From the NCBI RefSeq assembly GCF_022682495.2, contig NC_071399.1, positions 54,800,873 through 54,864,872 of the forward strand: a DNA stretch of 64,000 nucleotides. Reading direction: 5' to 3'. This document shows, piece after piece, positions 46,821 through 56,771 of the stretch. The first letter of the stretch is position 1, and each line of letters begins with the position of its first letter. The notes under the pieces were generated by a model. The model saw nothing but the letters and a program-made list of their open reading frames with translations, had not been told where the DNA came from and ran no database searches. This DNA is from Desmodus rotundus (lineage: Eukaryota > Chordata > Mammalia > Chiroptera > Phyllostomidae). The translations under genes and the position numbers were made by a program.

Positions 46821-47158
46821 GCCAGGGATCTACTGTCTGTGGCTGTCTCCTTCAGTTGTTAATTTAGTCACTACTGTCTGTGGCTGTCTCCTTCAGTTGT
46901 TAATCTAGTCACTCTGCACTCATCAGTCAGGGTTAAGCCCCATAGGGCTGGGCAGATTTCCTCCTGGGAGTGGAACTATTGTTTCCCCTCAGGCTGCTGC
47001 TGCTTGGAGGGGAGTGGTCTGCCTGAGCAAGATGGCTGCTGCCATATGGGTGATGACTAAGCACAGGGATCCCAAGGCTACTACTCTCTTAGTTCTCTCC
47101 CCAAAGCTTCCATCCCCAGTCTCTCCTCAACATCTCTACTCCACTCTGTCACCCCTGT
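46821..47158 (-). repeat. L1 5' UTR tandem unit, copy A
   Basis: It shares with copy B, in order: gccagggatctactgtct, ctgtctccttcagttg, tctagtcact, tgtttcccctcaggctgctg, gagtggtctgcctgagca, ggatggctgctgc-type core and ccccagtctctcctca. It is longer than copy B partly because of an internal 41-base duplication. A YY1-like caagatggc lies at 47028-47036 (plus strand). Confidence 0.85.
46830..46911. repeat. 41-bp direct tandem duplication
   Basis: 46830-46870 and 46871-46911 are the same 41-base unit with one substitution (aatttagtca against aatctagtca). Lies inside copy A; absent from copy B, so it arose after the larger duplication or in this lineage only. Confidence 0.93.
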
Positions 47159-47450
47159 GCCAGGGATCTACTGTCTTTGACTGTCTCCTTCAGTTGCCAA
47201 TCTAGTCACTTGGCACTCAGCAGTCAGGCTTAAGCACCACAGAGCTGGGACAGAGCAGAGGCCTTCTTGAGTCGGGGCTACTGTTTCCCCTCAGGCTGCT
47301 GCTGCCTAGAGGGGAGTGGTCTGCCTGAGCAGGATGGCTGCTGCTGTAGGGGTGGTGACTCAGTACCAGGATTCCAGCATATACTCTCCGTCCCCAGTCT
47401 CTCCTCAGGCTTCTCCAGCCCACTCTGCCCCAACCTTTGCTGGAGTCCAG
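47159..47450 (-). repeat. L1 5' UTR tandem unit, copy B
   Basis: Second copy of the unit, beginning gccagggatctactgtct at 47159. The YY1-like core is altered (caggatggc near 47330). The right end is judged from the last shared block near 47405-47450. Confidence 0.82.
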
Positions 47451-47897
47451 GGTAAGTGGATGCAAATGAAAACTTGTGTGTTGGCCCTTTAAATGGGTCT
47501 TTGAGTCTGCAGCCATCCATCTATGGTGGAGAGCAACCCTATTGCTTTTTGCTGGTAGTTATCTGTGTACTTTTGGGGCTCTGGTACTCTAGTCTAGGGA
47601 TCCCAGCTTAGGGTTTATACCCCACACTTCTCAGGGGAACCCAACTGGTTGTTTAATTATCCCTTTAGTGCTGCTGCCTATGGGTGCCCAGTCAGCCTTC
47701 TTGAGTCTCCACAGCACACTTACTAGTCATGTTGTGCTGAAGTTTATTCTTCTGTCTGTTTGAGGTTGTAAGTCTTCTCTCTTGCTTTGCTCAATTGTTT
47801 GTTCTGAGTGATTTCTTTACAATTTAGTTGTAATTCCAGATTGGTCCTGGGAGGAGGTTAGTGTGGCTTCCATTCATTCCTCTGCCATCTTGTGCCT

Positions 47898-47913
47898 CTG
47901 AATTCTTATTCTT
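47898..47913. repeat. Right TSD of the 3.2-kb L1
   Basis: ctgaattcttattctt, the partner of 44663-44678 with two mismatches. Confidence 0.75.
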
Positions 47914-48409
47914 AAACGTATTCTACATTTTCCTTTTTTGTCTTGTTGCTTTTGCCTTAGCATTGAATTCCTCTGATACACTGAGGACTTCCTGAGGGCA
48001 GAGGCGTACTTTGCTTACCCACTTAGAATCAGCAAAAGTTACCCAGCACACATTGGCTCCTCAAAGGGAAAAAAATAACAAGAACAAAAAAATCAAAGTA
48101 ATGATAAAGAAGAAACACCCAACCAACAAAGGGATTATGTGCAAAATCTATGTATAAATCAGGTGTTTGGAAATCACACCATTCTGAACATCAATTCTTT
48201 GTCAATTATATACTTTGAGAATATCTTCTCCAAGTCAGTGGTTTCTCCTGTAACACAATAGCTTGTAGAAACACTGGTATAAGTTAACTTGGTTCTATGT
48301 TTGGCACCTGATGCATGTCTAACTGAAGGACTGATGGCAAATAGCAAAGTTCTGTTTTCTGCTATCAAGAGCCATGCAGTTCAGGAGCCAAAAGGAGAAA
48401 GAAAAAGAT
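47914..48409. other. No gene recognised; weak L2 signal
   Basis: 47955-48055 ('gaattcctctgatacactgaggacttcctgagggcagaggcgtac') may be a decayed L2 3' end. Remainder unique. Confidence 0.4.
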
Positions 48410-48429
48410 TATTTCCACCTATCTTTTTA
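48410..48429. repeat. Left TSD of VES SINE
   Basis: tatttccacctatcttttta (20 bases), repeated at 48567-48586 with a single c/t difference. Confidence 0.9.
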
Positions 48430-48566
48430 GTGTGTGTAGTTACTTCTCATGTGCCTCCTACTAAGGACCTGGCCCACAAACCAGGGACATGCCCTGACTG
48501 GGAATCGAACCAGCAACTCTTTGGTTTGCAGACTTGCGCTCAATCCACTGAGCTACACCAGCCAGG
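48430..48566 (-). mobile_element. VES SINE, reverse orientation
   Basis: On the minus strand it starts cctggctggtgtagctcagt, with the B-box near 'ggttcgattcccagtcaggg' (48497-48516 on plus) and 'gcatgtccctggtttgtggg' beyond. It lacks the usual 3' pyrimidine-rich part and long A tail: it stops soon after the tRNA-related head and 'cacatgagaagtaac'. The 19-of-20 TSD shows it inserted in this short form. Confidence 0.92.
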
Positions 48567-48586
48567 TATTTCCACTTATCTTTTTA
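48567..48586. repeat. Right TSD of VES SINE
   Basis: tatttccacttatcttttta, partner of 48410-48429. Confidence 0.9.
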
Positions 48587-49674
48587 ATATCTGATCTGAC
48601 CTAAGGTAAAATTTTTGAGTGCATGAAATGTTTTTACCAATGTCTCCTTTGCTTGTTACACTTAGTTTGCCTAATTTTCCATTACTTTGATTTCTCTGTG
48701 TACTCATTTTCCTCTTATATTCCAAAATTTTCAACCTTTAGTCCTCTCTCGTCTGACCCAAATCTCTTCCATAAATAACAGAGATGAATCAAATAAGATG
48801 TGCTTACACATTTAGATTCTTAACTCAGCTGAGTCTCTGATTAGTAGAATTTTAAGCCATGATATCAAGTAAAAATTGTGTGTGTGTATGTGTGTGTTTT
48901 ATTTTGGGCAGGATTCAGGATGTAATCAAGGCAACCTTGCCTAGAATATTGTCCAAAAATTCATTTTTCTTAGGTGCTTCTGAATTTTTAATATTCCATT
49001 TTCATTAGTAATTTCATTCAACAAACACTTAAGTGCTCAAATAATGTTTGTTAAAAATATTTACCTTCCCTCTCCAAATTCTGAAACTACAGATTCTCTG
49101 AACACTCTGTTTTTTTTTTTTTTTTCACAGTGGTTTCCAAAACAAGAAAAGTGTCTGAGTATCTGAGAATCGGAGAGCTGGCATTAGCAGTTATTTTTGT
49201 ATGTGAGTCATTTCTATGCCCAATGTTTAGAAGCTGAGGACTACATATAAAAATCATTTTTGACAGAAAATTGTCCACCTCTGAATCCATATCTGAAATA
49301 ACTAGATTTTAAAAATGCAACAGAGGGTACAAAGGAAAAAGCCTATGTAGTTTTTTGGGAAATGTTTAGAGATTCACAATAGGTGTCCATGAATGAGGGG
49401 ATGGGGCTTTATTCCAGAAAAGTAGGTGGTGCAGGGCAGAGGGACTTCACATGGCCAAAGGGAAGAGAAAAGCTGTGACAGTTCATAGGTAAAGTTAAAA
49501 AAAAAAAATCTAAGGATTGTTATTTAAAAGCTAGATTTGACTCCGTATAACAGGAACCAATTATGTGTGTGTGTTTGAGTGACACAGAGAAAGAGATGGA
49601 GAGATGGCTTTTCACACCTGTGGAATATGGCTTACACCATACCTGTGAGAAGTGGAGTGGCACAGCACAGCGGT
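48587..49674. other. No gene or clear repeat recognised
   Basis: AT-rich; a short (TG)n run at about 48878-48897 and a T-run at 49112-49125. Confidence 0.5.
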
Positions 49675-50640
49675 TCTCAGTGTATGCTCTGTGGAAATGG
49701 TGTCAGTGGGTCCATGAGTTCAAAACCTTTTTAATAATAATAGTACTTGGTTGTTACTTAGTATCTCACTAGTATTTAGTATTACATGTGTTGACATTTG
49801 CCCTGGTGGTGAAAAAGCAGTGGGAGGTGCAATTGATGTGCCTTGGCATCATCATGCCAGTGACACCCAAGAGTATCAGGTGTTATATTCTTCACAAAAA
49901 GTCCCACTTTTGCTTAAGAATGCCCTTGAAGAATCAGTAAAAAACATTATTAAATTGATCAAATATTGACCCTTGAATACATGTCTTTTTAATATTCTGT
50001 GTCACAAAATGATGAGTTTACATAAAAGTACTTCTGTACTCTGTAATATAGTGCTTGTCCCAAGAAAAAGTACTTGTGTCATTGTCTGAGTTGCTAGGTG
50101 AACTAGTATATTTTTTCATAGAATGCCATTTTTACTTGAAAGAACTATTGGCAGACAAATAATGGTTATTCAGGCTTATATTTGGCTATAATTTTCTCAA
50201 AAGTAAACAAATGTGACTGTCTCTTTAGGGAAAACAATTGACATTGTTGTCAATGACAAAAATGAAGCTGTTAAGTAAAAATTAGAATTATCAAAAAAGT
50301 GTATCCTCCATGGTGAGTTTTCCCAATTAATAATTTCTGATGAGGTGGTATTTATATTAATGGATGTGCTTTTTTTGATATTGTATAATGAGTAATGTCA
50401 GGATTTTCCATATAAGTAATACATGGCATTACACAGTCATATGTTGACAAAAGGTCTATTCAATTTGCAAGAGAAAACAATATATTTTAACATAAAAGAG
50501 AGTGTAAAAAGATAACTGATATGCTTTTATGCACCAACTTGCAATACTTTAAGAAATATCTCTTACTGAGTTTTACTTCTGTTGAGGAAGGGAAGCCAAT
50601 ACAGGATAAAGGAAAAGAGAAAGATGGGTTTCAACTCTAA
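49675..50640 (+). repeat. Possible decayed autonomous hAT-type transposon
   Basis: It starts cagcggttctcagtgt, the classic left end of a hAT element, and continues through AT-rich sequence ('cttaagaatgcccttgaagaatcag', 'tattgacccttgaata', 'aatattctgtgtcac') that resembles the 3' coding and UTR part of a mammalian hAT element. The matching right end could not be found with confidence and no transposase frame survives, so length and class remain uncertain. Confidence 0.4.
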
Positions 50641-51312
50641 ACTATATGTATATATATTCTCCTTAAAAAATCTGTTTAGTCTAACATTATTTTAGTTATT
50701 TGCTTATTTTATTTTATTTTATTTTCAATTATATTTTACTTTTATTTGGTTAGTCTGATAAACCTGACATTCATCCACTTTTAGTTTCAATTTCTGATGT
50801 ATTTTAATCATCTTATATAGGTTCTGTTTCATTCCTTTTTTGCCTTTATTTTCTTTCCTAATGATAAATATTATTTATTATCTGACAAATATTTTCCTGA
50901 TGCTTTCATTGTTTCTTCTGTCAGCTTGTATAGATTCTCTTTTCAATTACTTACTGATTACTGTTACTTTTCAAACAAAGGCCAAAGGTACTCAAGGTCT
51001 AAAGCTGGAAACTTCCTGAATGATGAGGCCGTGATTCTTCCCAAGCCATACAAATCATCATGGCCCAGGAATGGCCAATGGTGTGAGCAAAGGAAGAACC
51101 ATTGAAATTAGTGGCCATTGGGGACATTGCTAAAGGTATAGCTGGAGAAGTCCTTGCCCAGCTCTTTTGAGGATGAATCACACAATTTCTCCTTTGCTTA
51201 CAATATCATTGGGGGCAAACAAGGTTACTCTCTTCTTTAAATGCATTGGGAAATTTGTTAACTATTTATAAATGTATATTTTCCATAAAACTGAAATCTT
51301 TCTACATATATA
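50641..51312. other. No gene recognised
   Basis: Contains a (TTTTA)4 run near 50706-50727. A degraded old repeat may lie at 51000-51190. No supportable gene. Confidence 0.45.
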
Positions 51313-51324
51313 TCTAATAGACTA

Positions 51325-51488
51325 TATTTTTATTTTTATTAAGCTTTCATTTTTATCATATCTTTTCCATTACCATTGAGTCCCCTTATGCCCCCTCCCC
51401 CACAATCACTATACTGTTGTCCATGTCCATGGGTCCTTTTTCATTTTTGCTCAATCCCTCCACCCCAACCTCCCCCCTCCCTTAGCTG
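51325..51488 (-). mobile_element. Short L1 3'-UTR insertion
   Basis: On the plus strand: 'tatttttattttta', 'gagtccccttatgccccctccccc', 'ctgttgtccatgtccatgggtcc' and 'caatccctccaccccaacc', the reversed 3' UTR of a bat L1 subfamily. Flanks tctaatagacta (51313-51324) and tctaagagacta (51489-51500) match at 11 of 12 and look like a TSD. Only the terminal 160 bases of L1 were copied. Confidence 0.75.
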
Positions 51489-51500
51489 TCTAAGAGACTA

Positions 51501-52914
51501 ACGTTCAATACATGATTTGCATTTCTTCAAGAGTAAGTTGAATTATCTTAGAGTTTTATATTTTTAGCACTTCTAAAGTTTTCAGCACCAGAATTTAATT
51601 TGGCTTGTTCAACCATCAGTATGCTTTCAACTGCAAGGTATTATAGGAGGAGATTATGTATTAATCAGTACCACAACATTGTACGGGAAGAGGTTTTGTA
51701 AGCATACACGAAAGGATTTAAACTTAAATAATTCCATTATTTGTAGGATGACTTTAAGATTTCCAACTCCAAACTGCTATAAACTTCAAGTACATTCTGT
51801 GATACAGGTCAAACCTCCTCATCCTAGAGTGAGTACACAATTGCATTCTAGGGGCAAATATAAATACTTTTGGATTGCCCACTCAGAGTTGAACCTAGCT
51901 TTTTAAATTGTCACATGATTGATAATACTATTGAAATTAAGTATGCCTCCTCTAAATACTCTGAAACTAAGATTTTGTTTCTGAGATTAAATAACCCAAA
52001 TACATCCAAATAGATTTGAAAATGCCTCCAATAGCCACCAAAGTTTCATGCTGAAAAATTGGACTTAAGTGTTTTTTATTCAATAGGGAGGGCCAAAAAA
52101 TTTTCTTTTGGCAGATTTTGCTTTAGCTCATCAGCTGGAGAATCTGATGTCTGTGCCAGAGAAATATGAAAATATGTATTTGATTAAATAGAGATGAAAA
52201 CTTTATTGCTAATATGGCTTTTCTTCCTATTTCTAACTTCATTCATTTCATGCTCACTGAGTCAAGCCTAATTAAGACCTCCATGACTTTTGATAGGACA
52301 GTGACCCTCTGCTTCTAAAAGAATCCTGCTAGTTCTGTGAGTTCCCTATGAGGTTAAGATAGTAGCTACAGGTGCACCTTCTATTATCCTGTGGTGTGTG
52401 TGTGGGGGGTGCCAGGGCTTGGCCATGGATGGATATGTGCAGAGTCAGTCCCTTCATGACCAACAAAAAAATCCATCCTGTCAAAAATGCATGTGCCGCT
52501 GCTTTATCACCATGATTACACTGAGCTTTTGCTTTAGAGAACCCTGGGTTTTAAATTGAAAGTCAAATATAATTTGCCACTAGAAGCCTGAAGTGTGTGA
52601 CTACAAAGTTGCTAGCAAGGCCCAGCGTGGCAAATCAATATCTCTGTGATAATGAACCTCAGGAGTTGGCGAGTCACTGAGCCTCAGTCCAGGTGGTAGA
52701 AGAGGAGTGGGTAGCTCAGGACTAGTGCAAGGGCCACATGTTCTGGAACGGTTCAAATGGTGTGATGGCTAAAGCAGGTAGACACCGTTTAGTTTGTTTG
52801 TTGTTGGGGAACAGCAGCATTATTTTAACTCCTGTGTAAAATCAAAGGGTACAGCAGAGGAGAAACCAAGTCTGCACTGAGAAACAGTGAGTGCTTTGGG
52901 GATGGAAAGTAATT
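51501..52914. other. No gene or clear repeat recognised
   Basis: Unique AT-rich to mixed sequence; short G-run 'gtgtgtgtgtggggggtg' near 52395. No supportable gene. Confidence 0.5.
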
Positions 52915-53085
52915 ACTGAGTGCGTAACTTGTGCCTAGAACTGTAATAGGTACTCTGCACAATGTATTTTCCTATTTAATACTCACAACAGATTTTATTA
53001 TCCACATTTTGCAAATGAGGAAACTGAAACCTTGAAAAACTATGTGACTCACAGAAAGTCACATGTTTAGAGCAAAGTGAAGGAA
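52915..53085 (-). repeat. MIR SINE
   Basis: 'cctatttaatactcacaacagattttattatccacattttgcaaatgaggaaactgaaacc' and 'gactcacagaaagtcacatg' match MIR in reverse orientation. Confidence 0.8.
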
Positions 53086-53094
53086 ATTAACTTT

Positions 53095-53270
53095 CACTGA
53101 GCCTCTTCTTTGTGGTTCCATGTTGTTTTCTGTGCCTGGTACATGCATATATGACATGTACAGGTTGGCATTAGGATCATATTTTGCAGTTTCAGAGAAG
53201 ATAAATACACTACCCTAAGGTGAAAGAGGCTACTCAGTGGCAGAATTAGGCTTTGAACCCAACTTTTCCT
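53095..53270 (-). repeat. Second MIR SINE fragment in same orientation
   Basis: 'cactaccctaaggtgaaagaggctactcagtggcagaattaggctttgaacccaac' is the tRNA-related end of a MIR in reverse. It begins just after the previous copy. Confidence 0.65.
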
Positions 53271-54154
53271 AATAGAGAAGCCCATAGTCTTTTCCTACCT
53301 CATACTTAAGGTGATTTGGTAAGCTGAGGATAAACTAATTTTCAGAGAGTGTTCCATACCTTAAAGGTAGTCCTGGGAATCTTTATTTTTTCTCCTGTTA
53401 CTTGCTGCTTAATATTTCCTGGTCATTCCTTTAGGGCTGCCTCACCTGATGCATCAGGCTTTTATAGTATGCTTGATTGGACCCTAATATTTATAGCGAA
53501 GAGTTATACAGCAAACTCTACTCAATTTTTCCTCAAGTCATCTCAGGAGGGAGGCTGAAGCATATTCTGCCAATTTTTGCTCACTCACTGACTGCCTCCA
53601 GTCCCCTCTGGCAACTGACAAATTTATATAGCATGAATGCACACAATTCACCGACTAGATGTTCAAAGAGGATTTGCGTGAGATGTTCAAAGAGTCACGT
53701 GACCAGTCCTGAACAGCTCGGGTGTGTAGTTGCCCTGCTTCCCGGTAAGGCATTGACAAGGCTTGGATTTCTGTTAGTAAGGATGAGTGTGTTCTGCCTG
53801 GTGTTTGCATTTCAAGAGACCATTTGGGAACACTGCACATAAACACAAATCCTGTCTAATTTTAGTAGCGTTGTAGCATTGTAGTGGAATTTGCCCTAGT
53901 GTTGAGAGCTATAGGGTTATATTGCATGTGTGGTTGCTGATATTATAGCAGAGTTTTTTTTTCCTAGGGGTCTTAAAAATGTATCTAATGACAGCAAAGC
54001 TCCAGTAATAAAAGTAGTAAAACAGGTGAACATTAACACTGGCTGTTCTCTTATTCAGTTGTCAACAAACATGGACTTCAGGGACCAAGGACTCAGATCT
54101 TCCTCTATAAACCCCTAGGATGAGAGCTTAGGAAGCAGAAAACCCCATTTAATG
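53271..54154. other. No gene recognised
   Basis: A 121-codon plus frame (53477-53842) overlaps a minus frame and shows no domain; treated as chance. A short direct repeat (gagatgttcaaagag near 53680, gatgttcaaagagg near 53658) is visible. Confidence 0.45.
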
Positions 54155-54330
54155 GATTCAGAGAGCCCTGGGTTTAACTTGGACTTACATACTTCCTGAA
54201 TTGGTTGAATTTGAATAACATAATAACTCCTCTGAAATGCTATTCCTCATCTGCAAAAAAGATATTCTTATCCCTTTCTTAAAGGCTGAGGATTCACATG
54301 ACACATCAAATATGGAAACAACTAGTGGAA
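54155..54330 (+). repeat. MIR SINE fragment
   Basis: 'gattcagagagccctgggtttaacttggac', 'tattcctcatctgcaaaaaagatattc' and 'aaggctgaggattcacatgacac' follow MIR sense order, diverged. Confidence 0.65.
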
Positions 54331-54384
54331 AGACTAACACATATAAAGTCTTGATAAAAGCTTCTGTTTTATGAAAGCTTCCCT

Positions 54385-54535
54385 TGTTAACTGTGTGATC
54401 TTAGACAAGTTACTTAACCTTTCTGAGCTTTGGCTTCCTCTTCTATAAAACTGCCAAAATAATAGCTAATTTATAAGGTATTTGTGCAGGTTAAATGGCA
54501 TGACAACATAGGTAAAGCACCTGGCATTGAAGGCA
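54385..54535 (+). repeat. MIR SINE, well preserved
   Basis: 'aactgtgtgatcttagacaagttacttaacctttctgagctttgg', 'cttcctcttctataaaactg' and 'gtaaagcacctggcattg' are the MIR core and 3' segments in sense orientation. Confidence 0.85.
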
Positions 54536-55959
54536 TTCCTTCATAGCAGCTTTTGCTGCTACAAAGCTGTTCCAGGTTACAGTGGAAAAGACTCAGGTAT
54601 TATCAGACCAACCATGCCATGGCGGTTGTGTTGGACAGAACCTGTTTATACCTCATTCTGGCAAAACTATTAAAAGCTCATTCATTACTCTCAAAAGCTT
54701 CCCAATAAATTCTATGGTAGCTGTAAATATAACTAATACGTGGAGAGGAGGCTGGACTGTTGAAAAGGATAGAGCCTAATAACAATCCCTTACCCATAGC
54801 TATGTTTGTCTAATTCTTTTAATGAAGTAGTTTGCTATTAATAGTTAGCTATTACTAGGTTGTTGCTTATTTTTGAGCAAATTACTATATGTGATTCAGA
54901 CACTGATTACACAGAAAATACATGGGCAATTTTTGGTGAGGAAATTTGTCACTCTTCTTGCAAATTTTTGACCAATTAGCATCAATTTTTCAAGAGCACG
55001 GGCCTCTCATGCTGCCTTTGCCTGCCCCAAATCACCTTGTACAGTTAACTCTGAGGGGTGGCCCATTAAGGGTCCTGGCTGCCTATTAAGATTCCTGCAC
55101 ATGCTGGCAATCTTAAGAAGGTTAGACTTCTCTTCACTCAGCACCTTACTCCCAGCAGCATTACCTCATCGGATTTTTGCTTCTGTCATCTTCCTTCTCT
55201 GCCAAACAACCTTTGAACAGAGATAGTTATGATGGCTAATTTATGCCCCATGACCTCAGCAAGCTCTGCTGGCTCATTCTACGCCCATACACACAGGAAT
55301 TAAGAATCTTTGTCTCAAGACTGGGGTGAAGGTAGGGAGGAATATATTCCCAAGTCTTCTTTTGGCCCTGTCCACCATTCCCCAGTGTGGCCTCCCACTT
55401 CATCACATCAGTGTCCTCCTTGTCCATTCATGGGCGAGCAAGTGATAAACAAATGAGAAACAAAATGGCAGCCTTTTCTGCCCCTGGGAAGTGCCAAACA
55501 CTGATGAGGACACTGTAGGCAAATCTTAGGAGAACTAGAAACATCAGGAGGAGCAGATAACTTGCTTTCATTTTTCATAAACCATGGCCCTCTGTCTTTC
55601 TTTTTCAATCTCCTTTAAACTTCCTCCTCTAGAAAGAAAAGAAATTAATTATCATGGGGCCAACTTTTATTTCTAGTGATTATTGCCTCATATCTGTTAT
55701 GTAGCCTTTGATCCAACCCTTTGGAAGTTCCTTCATAGTCACTCAGTGGAGCTGTGGGGAAGAAAAAGGTAACCCATTAGTTCACGTGATTTCCTTGAGT
55801 AAATATTGTCAGATCACTCTAATATCCAACAAATGGCCTTTTAAAAAATTTCCTTTAATGCAGTAGAGATTATTGTTGGTAAATTAAAATATATTTAAAA
55901 TATTTAAAAAAATTAAACAATGTATAAGATGTAAATACATTAAAAAGCAGAAGTTGTAG
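54536..55959. other. No gene or clear repeat recognised
   Basis: Unique sequence with short frames on both strands; no exon-like feature. Confidence 0.5.
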
Positions 55960-56096
55960 AGGTCCATATAATAAATATTTTAGACTTTGCAGGCCACATA
56001 CATCACTATTGCATAGTTTCCTTTTCCTTCTTCATCTTCCTCCTTCTTAACAAAGGTTTAAAAATGTAAAAATCATTCTCAGCTTCTAGCCATATG
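55960..56096 (+). repeat. Charlie-type hAT fragment
   Basis: 'gtccatataataaatattttagactttgcaggccacatac' is the 5' region of the same family as 15334-15532, and 'aaaatgtaaaaatcattctcagcttctagcc' a further block. It is cut off at about 56096 by unrelated sequence. Confidence 0.6.
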
Positions 56097-56263
56097 AGGG
56101 GGGACCCCAAAAAACCTGGAATTACCTTCTGGAAGGTGGGCCCCTTATAGTACAGGATTCCCCTGCTAGGTGAGTGTTCTAGGAACCCATCTGTATCAGT
56201 GTACCAACTGGTGTTGTTGTGAGAGGCTGAGTTTAGCTTCAGTGAACTATTTTTTGAAGATTC
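56097..56263. other. Insertion-like segment of unknown family
   Basis: It begins after a TA with tgaggggggaccccaaaaaa and lies between two hAT elements. The G-rich/C-rich start resembles a Tc1/mariner-type terminus, but no matching right end is visible. The overlapping minus frame (56006-56317) shows no recognised domain. Confidence 0.3.
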
Positions 56264-56273
56264 TTTTAATGCA

Positions 56274-56484
56274 CAGGTAGCAAACACAAGGCCTGCAGGC
56301 CGAATCCAGCCCTCCACCTTGTTTTATCTGCCTGGCACCTCGTTTCTTCCTGGCAGTAGCATTGAGCTCCTTGCCCCTAGTAAGGAGTAGTTACATTTAT
56401 ATAGTCTGAAAATTAACATTCGGCCCTTTGAAGGCAACCGTGAGGCTGATGTAGCCCCTGGTGAAAATGAGTTTGACACCCCTA
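56274..56484. mobile_element. Nonautonomous hAT element with direct-repeat flanks
   Basis: The left end reads caggtagcaaacacaagg and the right end, on the minus strand, aggggtgtcaaactcatttt. Between them are 'ctgcaggccgaatccagccctcc' and 'cattcggccctttgaaggcaacc', hallmarks of a widespread hAT miniature element. A 10-base identity, ttttaatgca, flanks both sides (56264-56273, 56485-56494) and contains the 8-base TSD. Confidence 0.85.
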
Positions 56485-56494
56485 TTTTAATGCA

Positions 56495-56759
56495 TTTGCC
56501 CATTTCATTATGGGTGTTTTATGAGCGCACCTGCTGACACCATGCTGAGTTCAGCAGTTTTTGACCAAAAATGTCACGATCTGCATTCCCCACCCTCCCT
56601 ATTCACCTGATCTCACCCTGAACAACTCTTTTTTGTTTCCTTAGATGAAAAAAAATCCTCAAAGGGAAACATTTTGTCAATGTGGAAGAGGTGAAACAAA
56701 AAACAGCAGAATCACAAAAAGGAATCCAAATTGATGAGTTTAAAACTGTTCTGAGCAGT
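56495..56759. other. No gene recognised
   Basis: Unique sequence between a hAT element and an L1 fragment. Confidence 0.5.
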
Positions 56760-56771
56760 GGAAAAAGTCTT

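Larger units (their letters stand above)
44679..47897 (-). mobile_element. L1 with both natural ends, internally deleted
   Basis: On the minus strand the element begins at 47897 with aggcacaagatggcagagg, an L1-type 5' tip. It runs through a roughly 1.9-kb 5' UTR, then joins at about 45885-45960 to the C-terminal third of ORF2, the 3' UTR and an A-rich tail at 44679. ORF1 and the endonuclease and main reverse-transcriptase parts of ORF2 are missing. The flanking 16-base near-duplication (44663-44678, 47898-47913) shows that 5' and 3' parts belong to one insertion. Most genomic L1s lose the 5' end; this one keeps it and lost its middle. Causes could be integration of a spliced L1 RNA, template jumping, or later deletion. 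Confidence 0.8.
45945..47897 (-). promoter_or_regulatory. L1 5' UTR / internal promoter region
   Basis: Minus-strand order: 5' tip with a YY1-like site (caagatggc; gccatcttg at 47884-47892 on plus), a unique block (47450-47880), two tandem copies of a roughly 300-base unit (46821-47450), a short linker, then a long pyrimidine-rich tract (45960-46700, purine-rich on plus). L1 5' UTRs carry an internal RNA polymerase II promoter; promoter role here is by analogy. The assignment rests on the tip motif, the TSD and the colinear ORF2 remnant. No ORF1 coding sequence is recognisable between it and ORF2. Confidence 0.62.

Noticed and set aside
46830..46911. Two 41-base repeats considered as the start of a minisatellite
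   Set aside because: Only two copies are present and they lie inside a larger duplicated L1 5' UTR unit.
53477..53842. 121-codon plus-strand frame
   Set aside because: Overlaps another frame on the opposite strand and has no domain features; composition looks non-coding.
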